The position numbers and the translations under genes were made by a program. Source: Herbaspirillum sp. AP02 (GTDB lineage: Bacteria; Pseudomonadota; Gammaproteobacteria; Burkholderiales; Burkholderiaceae_D). Taken from it: a stretch of 64,000 bases of DNA. This document shows, one piece after another, positions 1 through 8,619 of the stretch (positions are counted from its first letter, which is position 1; each line of letters begins with the position of its first letter). The notes beneath the pieces are model-generated. The model was not told where the DNA came from. It searched no databases and saw only the letters and a program-made list of their open reading frames with translations. The stretch spans positions 186,001 to 250,000 of the forward strand of contig NZ_JADWMY010000003.1 in the NCBI RefSeq assembly GCF_015767275.1, given 5' to 3'.

Positions 1-456
1 CTGCTGCCGCTGCCCTACATCATGGCCGGCCTGTCCACGGCCATCGGCGGCTGGGTGATGGTGCGCTTCTTCGATGGTCGCGAGAAGATCCTGCTGATCG
101 CCAGTTCACTGCTGACGGCGGTGTTCGTCTATTGCATGTACACCGCCGCCACGGTCGAGGGCGTGATCGCCTGGCAGTGCCTGGCTTACTTCTTCAAGTC
201 CTTCGTGCTGGCCACCTGCATCGCGCTGCCGACCAAGATGCTGCAGGCGCAGCTGGTGGGCAGCGGCGTGGGCATGGTCAACCTGGGTGGGCAACTGGCC
301 GGCTTCATCTCGCCGCTGGTGATCGGCTTCCTGGTCAGCGCCTTCGCCAATTACGACTACGCTTTCGGCTTCCTGGTCAGCGCCGCGCTGTTCTCGGTGC
401 TGGTGAGCCTGTTCATCCGCACCACCAAGACCGCCGGCCAGCCAAAGACCGCCTGA
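1..456 (+). CDS. MFS transporter, C-terminal part (cut by window edge)
   Basis: The reading frame is open from base 1 and ends with TGA at 454-456, so only the last ~151 residues are present. The visible part is hydrophobic, with several membrane helices separated by short charged loops, including a loop with an RFFDGREK stretch and a last helix followed by a basic tail (RTTKTAGQPK). This fits the C-terminal helices of a Major Facilitator Superfamily permease. It lies 45 bases before the amidase gene on the same strand, so it probably imports the substrate of the amidase/RidA/oxidoreductase genes that follow. The substrate cannot be read from the sequence, and the family call rests on helix pattern and context. 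Confidence 0.7.
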   Translation: MLPLPYIMAGLSTAIGGWVMVRFFDGREKILLIASSLLTAVFVYCMYTAATVEGVIAWQCLAYFFKSFVLATCIALPTKMLQAQLVGSGVGMVNLGGQLAGFISPLVIGFLVSAFANYDYAFGFLVSAALFSVLVSLFIRTTKTAGQPKTA

Positions 457-501
457 ACCACTGGCCGGAACCACTGGCCTGAACCACTGCAAGGGAAAAG
501 C

Positions 502-2028
502 ATGCAAGAGAACATCGTCGAAAAAAGCGCGGTCGAGCTGCGCCGGCTGATCGGCAGCAAGCAATTGTCGCCGGTGGAATTGCTGGCGGCCTGCATCGCC
601 CGCATCGAGACCATCAATCCGCACATCAATGCCGTGACCGCCACCTGTTTCGAACGCGCCCGGGTCGAAGCACGGGCCGCCGAGCAGGCCGTCATGGACG
701 GCAAGCCGCTGGGCCTGCTGCATGGCCTGCCAATCGGTATCAAGGACCTGGAAGAGACCGCCGGCCTCTTGACCACCTACGGCTCGCCGCTCTATCGCGG
801 CAATGTGCCGGAACGGGACAACGCGCTGGTGGCACGCCTGCGCGCGGCCGGGGCGATCGTCGCCGGCAAGACCAACGTGCCGGAGATGGGGGCCGGTGCC
901 AACAGCCGCAATACGGTGTGGGGTGCCACCGGCAATCCCTTCAACCCGCTGTTGAATGCCGGTGGCTCGTCCGGTGGCTCGGCAGCGGCATTGGCGACCG
1001 ATCTGTTGCCGCTGTGCTCGGGCTCCGACACCGGTGGCTCGCTGCGCATCCCGGCGGCCAAGTGCGGCGTGGTGGGCTTCCGGCCTTCGCCGGGACTGGT
1101 GCCCAGCGAGCGCAAGACCCTGGGCTGGACGCCGATCTCGGTGGTCGGCCCCATGGGGCGGGACGTCGCCGATACCGTGCTGCAGCTGCGCGCCACCGTC
1201 GGCCTGCATGCCAGCGATCCGCTGGGCTATGCGGTCAGCGATGCCGAATTCGCGGACCTGCCGGAGATCGACCTGGCGCAACTGCGGATCGGCTATACCG
1301 AGGACTTTGGCGTGTGCGAGGTCGATGACGGCATCCGCCAGGTGTTTCGCGACAAGATGGCCGCCATCGCCGGTTTCGTGAAGGTGTGCGAGCCGGTGCA
1401 GGTGGACATGGGCGAAGCGCATCGCGCCTTCGACGTGATCCGGGCCGAGGCCTTCGTGGCCGGTTTCGAGGCCGCCTACCGGCGCGATCCGTCCTCGCTG
1501 GGGCCCAATACCCGCGCCAATTACGAGATGGGGGCCGCCATGAGCCTGTCGGACTGCGCCTGGGCGCAGGGCGAGCAGACCCGCATCTTCCGGCGCTTCC
1601 AGCAGCTCTATGCGCGCTATGACCTGATCCTCTCGCCGACCACGCCGGTCTCGCCCTTCCCGTGGAGCGAGCTGTACCTGAAGGAGGTCAATGGCGTGGC
1701 GCTGGAAAATTACTATCGCTGGCTGGCGCTGACCTATGTGGTCACGCTGGCGACCAATCCCTCCATTTCCCTGCCGTGCGGGCGCGACCATCGCGGCATG
1801 CCCTTCGGTCTGCAGGTCACCGGGCCGTTCCGTGGCGATGCGCGGCTGCTGGGTTGCGCAGCGGCCCTGGAGCGCGCCTTTGCCGGTGACCAGCGGCTGT
1901 GCCGGCCACGTCCCGATCTGGCGCAATTGATGTCGGTGCGGGCGCCCCTGCAATCCATCGTCACCCATCCGCCGCTGCTGGATGCGCAGGCCCAGGCTGC
2001 TGCTGCTGCCGGTGGCCCGGCGGTCTGA
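502..2028 (+). CDS. Amidase (amidase-signature family)
   Basis: A 508-residue cytoplasmic amidohydrolase of the amidase-signature family, which hydrolyses carboxamide or related C-N bonds. The catalytic Ser-cisSer-Lys triad is visible: Lys81 in IGIKDLEE, cis-Ser156 in the GGSSGGS glycine/serine loop, and nucleophile Ser180 in GSDTGGSLR. The length matches the family and no signal peptide is seen. The ATG at 502 follows an AAGGGAAAAG ribosome-binding site. Immediate neighbours are an MFS transporter upstream and a RidA deaminase and FAD oxidoreductase downstream, so it probably acts in a catabolic pathway for an amide or ureide-like compound. GatA is unlikely because no gatB or gatC is adjacent. 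The exact substrate is unknown. Confidence 0.88.
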   Translation: MQENIVEKSAVELRRLIGSKQLSPVELLAACIARIETINPHINAVTATCFERARVEARAAEQAVMDGKPLGLLHGLPIGIKDLEETAGLLTTYGSPLYRGNVPERDNALVARLRAAGAIVAGKTNVPEMGAGANSRNTVWGATGNPFNPLLNAGGSSGGSAAALATDLLPLCSGSDTGGSLRIPAAKCGVVGFRPSPGLVPSERKTLGWTPISVVGPMGRDVADTVLQLRATVGLHASDPLGYAVSDAEFADLPEIDLAQLRIGYTEDFGVCEVDDGIRQVFRDKMAAIAGFVKVCEPVQVDMGEAHRAFDVIRAEAFVAGFEAAYRRDPSSLGPNTRANYEMGAAMSLSDCAWAQGEQTRIFRRFQQLYARYDLILSPTTPVSPFPWSELYLKEVNGVALENYYRWLALTYVVTLATNPSISLPCGRDHRGMPFGLQVTGPFRGDARLLGCAAALERAFAGDQRLCRPRPDLAQLMSVRAPLQSIVTHPPLLDAQAQAAAAAGGPAV

Positions 2029-2077
2029 GCTGGCCAAATCGTTTATATTATTTTCATCAACACTGTCTGATTACCCC

Positions 2078-2428
2078 ATGATGCCGATCCAACGTTTCAA
2101 TACCAATGCCCGCATGAGCCAACTGGTCATCGCCAATGGCTTCGCCTTCGTTTCCGGCCAGGTGCCGGAGCATGCCGGTGCGCCCATTCCCCAACAGGCC
2201 GCCGAGGTGCTGGCCAGGATCGATGCGCAACTGCAGGCGCAGGGCATCGGCCGCGAGCAGATCGTCTCGGCCAATGTGTGGCTATCCAGCCCGGACCATT
2301 TCGCGGCCTTCAATGCGGTCTGGGAAGCCTGGGTGCCGGCCGGCCATGCGCCCACGCGGGCCTGCGTGCAGGCCCTGCTGATGCTGCCGGGGCTGGATGT
2401 GGAAGTCGCGGTCGTGGCCGCGCTCTGA
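2078..2428 (+). CDS. RidA/YjgF family reactive-imine deaminase
   Basis: A 116-residue protein of the RidA (YjgF/YER057c/UK114) family. These small trimeric enzymes hydrolyse reactive enamine/imine intermediates released by amino-acid-type oxidases or dehydratases. The sequence shows the family core: an N-terminal strand with GFAFVSGQVPE, a central helix with QAAEVLARIDAQL, and the C-terminal PTRACVQA segment containing the substrate-binding Arg. The reading frame is open further upstream, but ATG at 2078 gives the normal family length. It sits between the amidase and an FAD oxidoreductase whose product could be an imine, which suits a detoxifying or pathway role. The substrate is not known. 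Confidence 0.85.
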   Translation: MMPIQRFNTNARMSQLVIANGFAFVSGQVPEHAGAPIPQQAAEVLARIDAQLQAQGIGREQIVSANVWLSSPDHFAAFNAVWEAWVPAGHAPTRACVQALLMLPGLDVEVAVVAAL

Positions 2429-2443
2429 TCGGCTACCGGGAGC

Positions 2444-3595
2444 ATGAGCATGAGCGCAGCAGATCGGGTGGACTACCTCATCATCGGCGCCGGCATTGCC
2501 GGTGCCTCCATCGCCTACTGGCTGGCGCCGCATGGCAGCGTGCTGCTGCTGGAGCGCGAGTCCCAGCCGGGCTATCACAGCACCGGCCGCTCGGCTGCGC
2601 TCTACATGGAAAGCTATGGCCCACCGCAGGTGCGGGCGCTGACCTGCGCCAGTCGCGCCTTCTTCGATCATCCCCCTGAAGGCTTTGCCGAACACCCCTT
2701 GCTCACGCCACGTGGTGCGCTGTTCTATGCCGGTTCGGCCTTGCGGGCCGAGCTGGATGAACACGAAGCGCTGGTGCGTTCGGTCTCGGACAAGGTGCAG
2801 CGTCTGGACCGCGAGCAGACCTTGGCGATGGTGCCGGTGCTGCGCGGGGAAGACCTGATCGGCGCGGTCTATGAGGAAGACGCCAGCGACATCGACGTGC
2901 ATGCCCTGCACCAGGGCTTCCTGCGCGGTGCGCGGGCGGCTGGTGCGCGGCTGCTGTGCCATGCCGAGGTGCAGGCCATCGTGCGCGACGACGCGACGCA
3001 GGAGTGGCAGGTCGGTACCTCCCAGGGGCCGTTGCGGGCCGGGGTGGTCATCAATGCTGCCGGTGCCTGGGCCGACCAGATCGGCAGCCTGGCCGGTGCC
3101 GCCAGCATCGGTCTGCAACCCTGCCGCCGATCCGCCTTCACCTTTGAGGCGCCGCCTGAGAGCGCTCACTGGCCGATGTTCATGCCGGTCGACCAGGCGT
3201 ACTACATCAAGCCCGACGCCGGCCTGCTGCTGGGGTCGCCGGCCAATGCCGATCCGGTGCCGCCGCAGGATGTGCAGGCCGAGGAACTGGATATCGCCAT
3301 CGCCATCGACCATATCCAGAACGGCACTACGCTGGAAATCCGCCGGCCGGCGCATGTCTGGGCCGGCTTGCGTTCCTTTGTCGCCGATGGCAGCTTCGTC
3401 GGTGGTTATGATGCCAGGCTGCCGGGCTTCTTCTGGGCGGCCGGGCAGGGCGGTTATGGCATCCAGTCCGCACCCGCTGCCGGCGAAGCCTATGCCGCGC
3501 TGGTGCGTGGCCTGCCGATCCCGGAACACATTGCCCGTTACGGCGTACAGGCCGAGGCGCTGAGCCCGGCCCGCCTGCATGGAGGTCAAGGCTGA
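2444..3595 (+). CDS. FAD-dependent oxidoreductase (DAO/glycine oxidase-like)
   Basis: A 383-residue flavoprotein of the D-amino-acid-oxidase/glycine-oxidase fold. The FAD-binding Rossmann motif GAGIAGAS lies within the first 25 residues, followed by the family-typical GYHSTGRSAA stretch. A second nucleotide-contact segment (INAAGAWADQIG) lies near the middle, and a C-terminal GQGGYGIQSAPAAGE closes the FAD site. These enzymes oxidise C-N bonds of amino acids or secondary amines to imines. The gene starts 15 bases after the RidA gene and probably shares its transcript, so RidA could hydrolyse the imine it makes. ATG at 2444 and ATG at 2450 are both possible starts. The substrate is not identifiable. 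Confidence 0.85.
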   Translation: MSMSAADRVDYLIIGAGIAGASIAYWLAPHGSVLLLERESQPGYHSTGRSAALYMESYGPPQVRALTCASRAFFDHPPEGFAEHPLLTPRGALFYAGSALRAELDEHEALVRSVSDKVQRLDREQTLAMVPVLRGEDLIGAVYEEDASDIDVHALHQGFLRGARAAGARLLCHAEVQAIVRDDATQEWQVGTSQGPLRAGVVINAAGAWADQIGSLAGAASIGLQPCRRSAFTFEAPPESAHWPMFMPVDQAYYIKPDAGLLLGSPANADPVPPQDVQAEELDIAIAIDHIQNGTTLEIRRPAHVWAGLRSFVADGSFVGGYDARLPGFFWAAGQGGYGIQSAPAAGEAYAALVRGLPIPEHIARYGVQAEALSPARLHGGQG

Positions 3596-3627
3596 GGCTG
3601 CACCGGGCGATGCAGCCAGCCCTGCGC

Positions 3628-5142
3628 CTAGCCATCCGCGACCTGGTCGCGACCGCCCTCCTTGGCGCGGTATAGCGCCCGGTCGGCGCCGGCGAAGATA
3701 TCCCCGATACGGGTCTCCGGACGCGGCACGCAGGTGTATACCCCTGCGCTGATGGTGACCACCCCGTGGGCGTTGCCCTCATGCGGAATCGCCAGCGCCC
3801 TTACATTGTCCACCACCTTCTGCGCAATCCTGTGCGCGCCGGCCAGGTCGGTATCGGGCAGCAGGATGGCAAATTCCTCCCCGCCGTAGCGCGCCGCCAG
3901 GTCGCCCTGCCGGCGCTGTACCGTCTGCAGCGTGCGGGCGATGTCCTGCAGGCAGTAATCGCCCTGGATGTGGCCATACAGATCGTTGTACTTCTTGAAG
4001 TAATCCACATCCAGCATCACCAGTGACAGGGCACTCTTGCTGCGGCTGGCGTTCTGCATCACCAGTTGCAGCTGTTCATCCAGATAGCGCCGGTTGGGAA
4101 TGCCGGTCATGCCGTCCAGCATGGCCTGGGCGCGCAGGTTCTCGGTGAGCAGCTTGAGGGACAGGTTCTTCTTTTCGATTTCCTCTTCGGCCCGATCACG
4201 CATGCGTACCACCCGCACCAGGTAGGCCGTCAGCAGGCCGATGATCATGGCCGCTGCCACGATCACCAGCAACTGCGAGGTCTGTGCGGCGCGCCAGTCG
4301 GCCAGCATCTCGTCATGGGCCAGGGCGGCGCTGACGAAGAGCGGATAGTCCGCAACACCCGTGACGTAGTGCAACCGCAGGACGCCGTCCTGCACCGAAT
4401 TGATCTCGGCCCAGCCGGAAGAACGCTGGCGCGCGTGATCCCGGTAGAGCGGCAGTTCGGCCATGTCCTTGCCGAGGTACTGTTCGCCATAGGGGCGGCG
4501 CAGCAGCAGCACGCCGTTGCGGCTGCCCAGCAGCAGCGAACCTTGCGCACCGATGTCCACCTCGTCGAACAGACGCTGGAAATGGCCCAGGCTCACGCCC
4601 AGCCGGAATTCTCCGGCCGGCTTGCCCTGGCGCATGCGCGTGCGGGTCAGCGGGATCACCCAGTGACCGGTGATGCGGCTGATCATCGGCGCACCGATCT
4701 TCAATCCGCCTTCGGAGGTCGATACCGGTGCGTCGGCGGTGGTGGAGATGGCGGTGGCGGACATATTGCCGCGCGCCGGCCAGCGTTGCAGGGTGCGACC
4801 TTGCTCGTCCAGCACCAGCAGGGTGTCCATCTCGGGAAAGAGACGGCTCTGGCGATTGAGCAATTCCTCCACCAGCTTGCGCGCGTCACGCTGATCTAGC
4901 TGGTGGTTGTTGTCGAGTGCGGCGATTTCCTGCAGTAGCAGGTCGGCGGCCCGGAAGCTGAGATTGACCTGGGTTGCCAGGCCGGTGGCGATGTTCATGG
5001 TGGCGGTCTGGCCGGACTTCAGCGCGGCCTCGCGCCCGGCCATGCTGCCACTGAGGAGGGCATAGCCGAACATGGCGCTGCCCAGGATGGCCAGCACGAT
5101 GGAGGTGATTCTGACCTTGTTGTTGAGATGTTTGAGGGGCAT
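3628..5142 (-). CDS. Membrane diguanylate cyclase with periplasmic Cache-like sensor and GGDEF domain
   Basis: A 504-residue inner-membrane protein predicted to make cyclic di-GMP from two GTP. A first membrane helix spans about residues 10-30. A periplasmic region of ~250 residues follows, with a Cache-like pattern including TGHWVIPLTR, then a second helix (LLVIVAAAMIIGLL), a short coiled coil and a C-terminal GGDEF domain. The active-site motif is GGEEF. An inhibitory I-site RQGD lies exactly five residues before it, so product inhibition is expected. The frame extends to a TTG at 5169, but ATG 5142 has a GGAG ribosome-binding site at proper spacing. It is convergent with the FAD oxidoreductase gene and lies near two chemoreceptors, in a c-di-GMP/chemotaxis neighbourhood. 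Confidence 0.9.
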   Translation of the reverse strand: MPLKHLNNKVRITSIVLAILGSAMFGYALLSGSMAGREAALKSGQTATMNIATGLATQVNLSFRAADLLLQEIAALDNNHQLDQRDARKLVEELLNRQSRLFPEMDTLLVLDEQGRTLQRWPARGNMSATAISTTADAPVSTSEGGLKIGAPMISRITGHWVIPLTRTRMRQGKPAGEFRLGVSLGHFQRLFDEVDIGAQGSLLLGSRNGVLLLRRPYGEQYLGKDMAELPLYRDHARQRSSGWAEINSVQDGVLRLHYVTGVADYPLFVSAALAHDEMLADWRAAQTSQLLVIVAAAMIIGLLTAYLVRVVRMRDRAEEEIEKKNLSLKLLTENLRAQAMLDGMTGIPNRRYLDEQLQLVMQNASRSKSALSLVMLDVDYFKKYNDLYGHIQGDYCLQDIARTLQTVQRRQGDLAARYGGEEFAILLPDTDLAGAHRIAQKVVDNVRALAIPHEGNAHGVVTISAGVYTCVPRPETRIGDIFAGADRALYRAKEGGRDQVADG

Positions 5143-5574
5143 GGCGATCTCCGCGGTAGCGCTGGTCAATCATGAAAACTTGAAAATCAAATTAATCAAA
5201 TTAACCATTTGTATTTTAGCGCATCTGTATTTTAATTTCCTTTATTGCAATACTATGTGAACGGAAAAGATCGCCGGGTTTGATGTGCATTAAATGCGCT
5301 GTTGTTTTTTGGTGGCGAATGATTCTCGCTATGGGAGCGGGTTTCAAGGGTTTGAGGCAGGCTCTGGATGGTGGAAGATCACCGTTCCTCACCCACTCGA
5401 TATCATCTTTTCATGAGATGAGAGGGCGCTGAGACAAAAAACCAACGTAAAACGCATTTATATCGAATTTATTAAATAAATCGTTTATAGTCCACCTATT
5501 CCGGGCGACAGGTCTACCTCGGATAAGCAGATTCATCGATGTGGGGACGGAAGCATTCATTGGAGGGGGATAAC
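5143..5574. other. Divergent intergenic region between cyclase and chemoreceptor
   Basis: About 430 bases without a supported gene. The part near the cyclase is strongly AT-rich, with repeated ATTAATCAAATTAA-like tracts. A small hairpin (TCATCT...AGATGA) lies around 5402-5420. A second AT-rich block before 5500 could hold the chemoreceptor promoter, but no convincing sigma-28 or sigma-70 match can be assigned by eye. A strong GGAGGGGGA ribosome-binding site precedes the chemoreceptor start. Confidence 0.5.
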
Positions 5575-7317
5575 ATGAAAATGACGGATATCAGGATCAG
5601 CGTTCGACTCGGCGCCTGTTTTGCGGCGCTGATCGTGGTGATGTGCGTGATCGCCGCGGTGGGCATCAAAAACCTGTGGATGGTGAACGCTGCCACCACG
5701 GAAATCGTCAGCGATCGCTACGTCAAGGTGGCCCTCGGCGCGCAGATGAGCGACAAGATCAACACCGCGGCACGCAGCTTGCGCAATGCCATCCTGGCGC
5801 GCAATCCGGAGGAGGCGAAGAAGTACCTCGACCGGGTCGAGCTCAATACGGCCGAAGTCGGCCAGCACATGGCGCAGATGGACAAGTTGATCAACACGCC
5901 GCGTGGCCGCGATTTGTTCGGCGCGTTGCAACAGTCGCGTGACGACTACACCCGCGAGCGCAAGAAGGTCATCGACCTGGTCCAACAACAGAAAAAGGAC
6001 GAGGCGACGACCCAGCTGTTCGATCATACTGTCCCGGTGCAGGACAAGTATTTCGCCGCGCTCAAAGCCCTGACCGCTTTCCAGGCCGAGCTCATGGACA
6101 AGAGCGTGGAACGCGCCAATGCCGCCTCCGCCATGGCGGTCAATATCATGCTGTTGCTCTCGGTGGCTGCCATCGTGCTGTCGGTGCTGTGCGCCGTGCT
6201 GATCACCCGTTCCATCACGCGACCGCTCAATCAGGCTGTGGCCGTGGCGACTGCCGTCGCTGCAGGCGACCTGACGGTACAGATCGACAGCACCTCGCGT
6301 GACGAAACCGGGGCCTTGCTGTCGTCGCTCAAGACCATGAATGACAATCTGCATCGCATCGTCAGCGAAGTGCGGACCGGTACCAATACCATCAACACAG
6401 CATCGGCCGAGATCGCTACCGGCAACCTGGACTTGTCTTCGCGCACCGAGCAGCAGGCGGGTGCCCTGGAAGAAACTGCGTCGGCCATGGAAGAACTGAC
6501 CTCCACCGTCAAGCAGAATGCCGATAATGCACGGCAGGCCAATACGCTGGCCGAGAGCGCCTCGCAGGTGGCGATCCAGGGCGGCAGCGTGGTGGGCGAA
6601 GTGGTGCAGACCATGGGCGAGATCAACGATGCCTCGCGCAAGATCGTGGACATCATCAACGTGATCGATGGCATTGCCTTCCAGACCAATATCCTGGCCT
6701 TGAATGCCGCCGTGGAAGCAGCCCGTGCCGGCGAGCAGGGACGCGGCTTTGCGGTGGTGGCCTCGGAGGTGCGGACGCTGGCCCAGCGTAGCGCGGCTGC
6801 GGCCAAGGAGATCAAGGGGCTCATTGATGCGTCGGTGGAACGCGTGGAAAACGGCAGTCGTCTGGTAGAGCAGGCCGGTTCGACCATGAGCGAGGTGGTC
6901 GCCAGCGTCAAGCGGGTGACCGACGTGGTGGCCGAGATCACCGCGGCCAGTAGCGAGCAGAGTGAAGGCATCGAGCAGATCAACCAGGCCATCGTCCAGA
7001 TGGATGAAGTGACCCAGCAGAACGCGGCCCTGGTGGAGCAGGCGGCTGCGGCGGCACAATCGCTGCAGGAGCAGTCCGGTCATCTGTGTGAGACCGTCAG
7101 CATCTTCAAGTTGAGCAGCGGCGACGTGATGGCTAGTACAGCCGGTGCGTACGCAACTGCGGCTGCGCCGCGCAGCGTGGATATCTTGCCGCGTGCGCCG
7201 GTTCTGCCGCGCAAGCCGCAGGCCAAGAGCCCCCCGGTCACGGCCAGGGCCTTGCCGGCCACCGCGGCACCGGCCAGGGTGGCTGCAGCGGCTGAAGGGG
7301 AGTGGGAGCAGTTCTGA
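5575..7317 (+). CDS. Methyl-accepting chemotaxis protein (four-helix-bundle sensor)
   Basis: A 580-residue transmembrane chemoreceptor. The first membrane helix is at about residues 11-31 and the periplasmic part is an all-helical four-helix-bundle-type sensor of ~155 residues. The second helix is at about 190-210, followed by a HAMP domain and a long cytoplasmic signalling coiled coil. The conserved hairpin tip ([18 protein letters not shown]) that contacts CheA/CheW is intact. The C-terminus ends EWEQF, resembling the NWETF-type pentapeptide that tethers CheR/CheB on a flexible linker. ATG 5575 is chosen over an upstream in-frame ATG (5539) because GGAGGGGGA lies just before it. The ligand is unknown. 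Confidence 0.92.
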   Translation: MKMTDIRISVRLGACFAALIVVMCVIAAVGIKNLWMVNAATTEIVSDRYVKVALGAQMSDKINTAARSLRNAILARNPEEAKKYLDRVELNTAEVGQHMAQMDKLINTPRGRDLFGALQQSRDDYTRERKKVIDLVQQQKKDEATTQLFDHTVPVQDKYFAALKALTAFQAELMDKSVERANAASAMAVNIMLLLSVAAIVLSVLCAVLITRSITRPLNQAVAVATAVAAGDLTVQIDSTSRDETGALLSSLKTMNDNLHRIVSEVRTGTNTINTASAEIATGNLDLSSRTEQQAGALEETASAMEELTSTVKQNADNARQANTLAESASQVAIQGGSVVGEVVQTMGEINDASRKIVDIINVIDGIAFQTNILALNAAVEAARAGEQGRGFAVVASEVRTLAQRSAAAAKEIKGLIDASVERVENGSRLVEQAGSTMSEVVASVKRVTDVVAEITAASSEQSEGIEQINQAIVQMDEVTQQNAALVEQAAAAAQSLQEQSGHLCETVSIFKLSSGDVMASTAGAYATAAAPRSVDILPRAPVLPRKPQAKSPPVTARALPATAAPARVAAAAEGEWEQF

Positions 7318-7377
7318 TTCGTGAACGCTACACGCTCTGCAGTGCATCAGCGCGTCCATCGGACGCGCTTATTTTTT

Positions 7378-8376
7378 TTACGGCAGGGTGATGCCCTTGA
7401 CCTGGGCCAGGCGCTGGAGGGCTTCTTCCAGCGGCAGTCGGGCGTGTCCGGCGGCCATGCATAGCGCCCGGTGCAGGGCTGCCTCCTCTTCGGATTCGTC
7501 TTCGCATTGGCGGCTGTAGCGCTCGAAGCCGGCCAGTGCCGTCAGCAATTCGGCCAGGTGACGCGGACATTCGCACTGCATGCGGTCGGATGCCTCCGAG
7601 ATATGGGCCAGGTCGCTCTCGCTGAAGCGCGGCAGCGGCACGGCACCTTCTCCCACCGAGGCGGCGGCGATGGCCGGCAGGTCGATCCGCTTGATCTGGT
7701 CGCCCAGCCAATCGGCGTCAAGGCCATCCATGGGTTTGCGCAGCAACCGATGACCGGCCTGTTCCAGGCGCGCCACCACCTCCGGCGAGCCGAAGCGGTA
7801 CAGGATCAGGACCGGCATCTGGATCGGGACGCGCCGCAGGTCGTCCAGACGGCGGTCCAGGTCGGTATCCAGCACCGGGCTCTCCAGCACCAGCATGTCG
7901 CCCTCCAGGCCGCGCAGGTCCAGTTGCGGCAGTGACTCGACGGCCGCGGTGATCGTGAAGTGCTGCCGCGCCAGCGCCTCGCTGGCGGCCTTGGTGGAAA
8001 TCCAGGGGCCGACCACGGCCAGTCGCATCGATGCCGGCACTGTTGCGCCCGGGGTGGCCGGTGACGTCGAGAGCGCCATCCCGGGCGTGGCCGGCAAGCT
8101 CAGGGCGAGTGCCTCCAGATCCTGCGGCGACAAGGCGGCCAGCTTGCCGATCCGGTGTCCGGCATCGACCAGGCGCTTGATCCAGCCCAGTCGTTGCAGA
8201 TCGTCCTGCGAATAAAGCCGCTGCCCCCCGCCACTGTGCTGAGAGGACGTGAGGCCATAGCGATGCTCCCAGGCGCGCAGGGTCTCCACTGACATGCCTA
8301 GTTGCCGCGCGACCGCACCGGGCCGCAACAAGGGGAGGTCGGTCAGGTCGTCGGATTGAGGGGCGATATGATCCAT
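7378..8376 (-). CDS. MerR-family regulator with degenerate B12-binding-like C-terminal domain
   Basis: A 332-residue regulator. Residues ~17-85 form a MerR winged helix (RPGAVARQLGMSVETLRAWE...GGGQRLYSQDD) that would bind a dyad between promoter elements. The long C-terminal part has alternating strands and helices (LAVVGPW...LVLESPV...VLILYRFG), like the Rossmann-type cobalamin-binding half of CarH/LitR proteins. It lacks a DxHxxG cobalamin-ligating motif, so cofactor binding is doubtful and a MlrA-like role is possible. MlrA-type regulators act in c-di-GMP and biofilm control, which would suit this neighbourhood, but that is inference. Three ATCCGT boxes upstream (8412-8446) are candidate autoregulatory sites. 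It is divergent from the second chemoreceptor. Confidence 0.8.
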   Translation of the reverse strand: MDHIAPQSDDLTDLPLLRPGAVARQLGMSVETLRAWEHRYGLTSSQHSGGGQRLYSQDDLQRLGWIKRLVDAGHRIGKLAALSPQDLEALALSLPATPGMALSTSPATPGATVPASMRLAVVGPWISTKAASEALARQHFTITAAVESLPQLDLRGLEGDMLVLESPVLDTDLDRRLDDLRRVPIQMPVLILYRFGSPEVVARLEQAGHRLLRKPMDGLDADWLGDQIKRIDLPAIAAASVGEGAVPLPRFSESDLAHISEASDRMQCECPRHLAELLTALAGFERYSRQCEDESEEEAALHRALCMAAGHARLPLEEALQRLAQVKGITLP

Positions 8377-8411
8377 TATGTTTTTGGCAATAAAAAATAA
8401 TTTGAAGAAAG

Positions 8412-8457
8412 ACGGATATTTTTCCGATTTATCCGTTCAAATCCGTTGCGTTTTGAA
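8412..8457. promoter_or_regulatory. Candidate MerR operator: ATCCGT boxes and TTCAAA/TTTGAA dyad
   Basis: The MerR-chemoreceptor divergent region holds ACGGAT at 8412-8417, ATCCGT at 8431-8436 and ATCCGT at 8441-8446. An inverted repeat, TTCAAA (8436-8441) with TTTGAA (8452-8457), overlaps the last two. Such clustering next to a MerR gene suggests binding sites for it. This is inference from pattern only. Confidence 0.35.
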
Positions 8458-8619
8458 TTTCTTCACAAATGCACCGAAAAAATGCGTATTTGTTTTAGTG
8501 ATTTTTAGCAGTATGTCACGCATTTGCAGGATTGTGAACGCGAAAAATAAAAAAGCTGGCGGTGCCCACTTTGCGCTGGGCGCCGTCTCTCCAGGAACCT
8601 TGTCTGTCTCAACTGAAAA

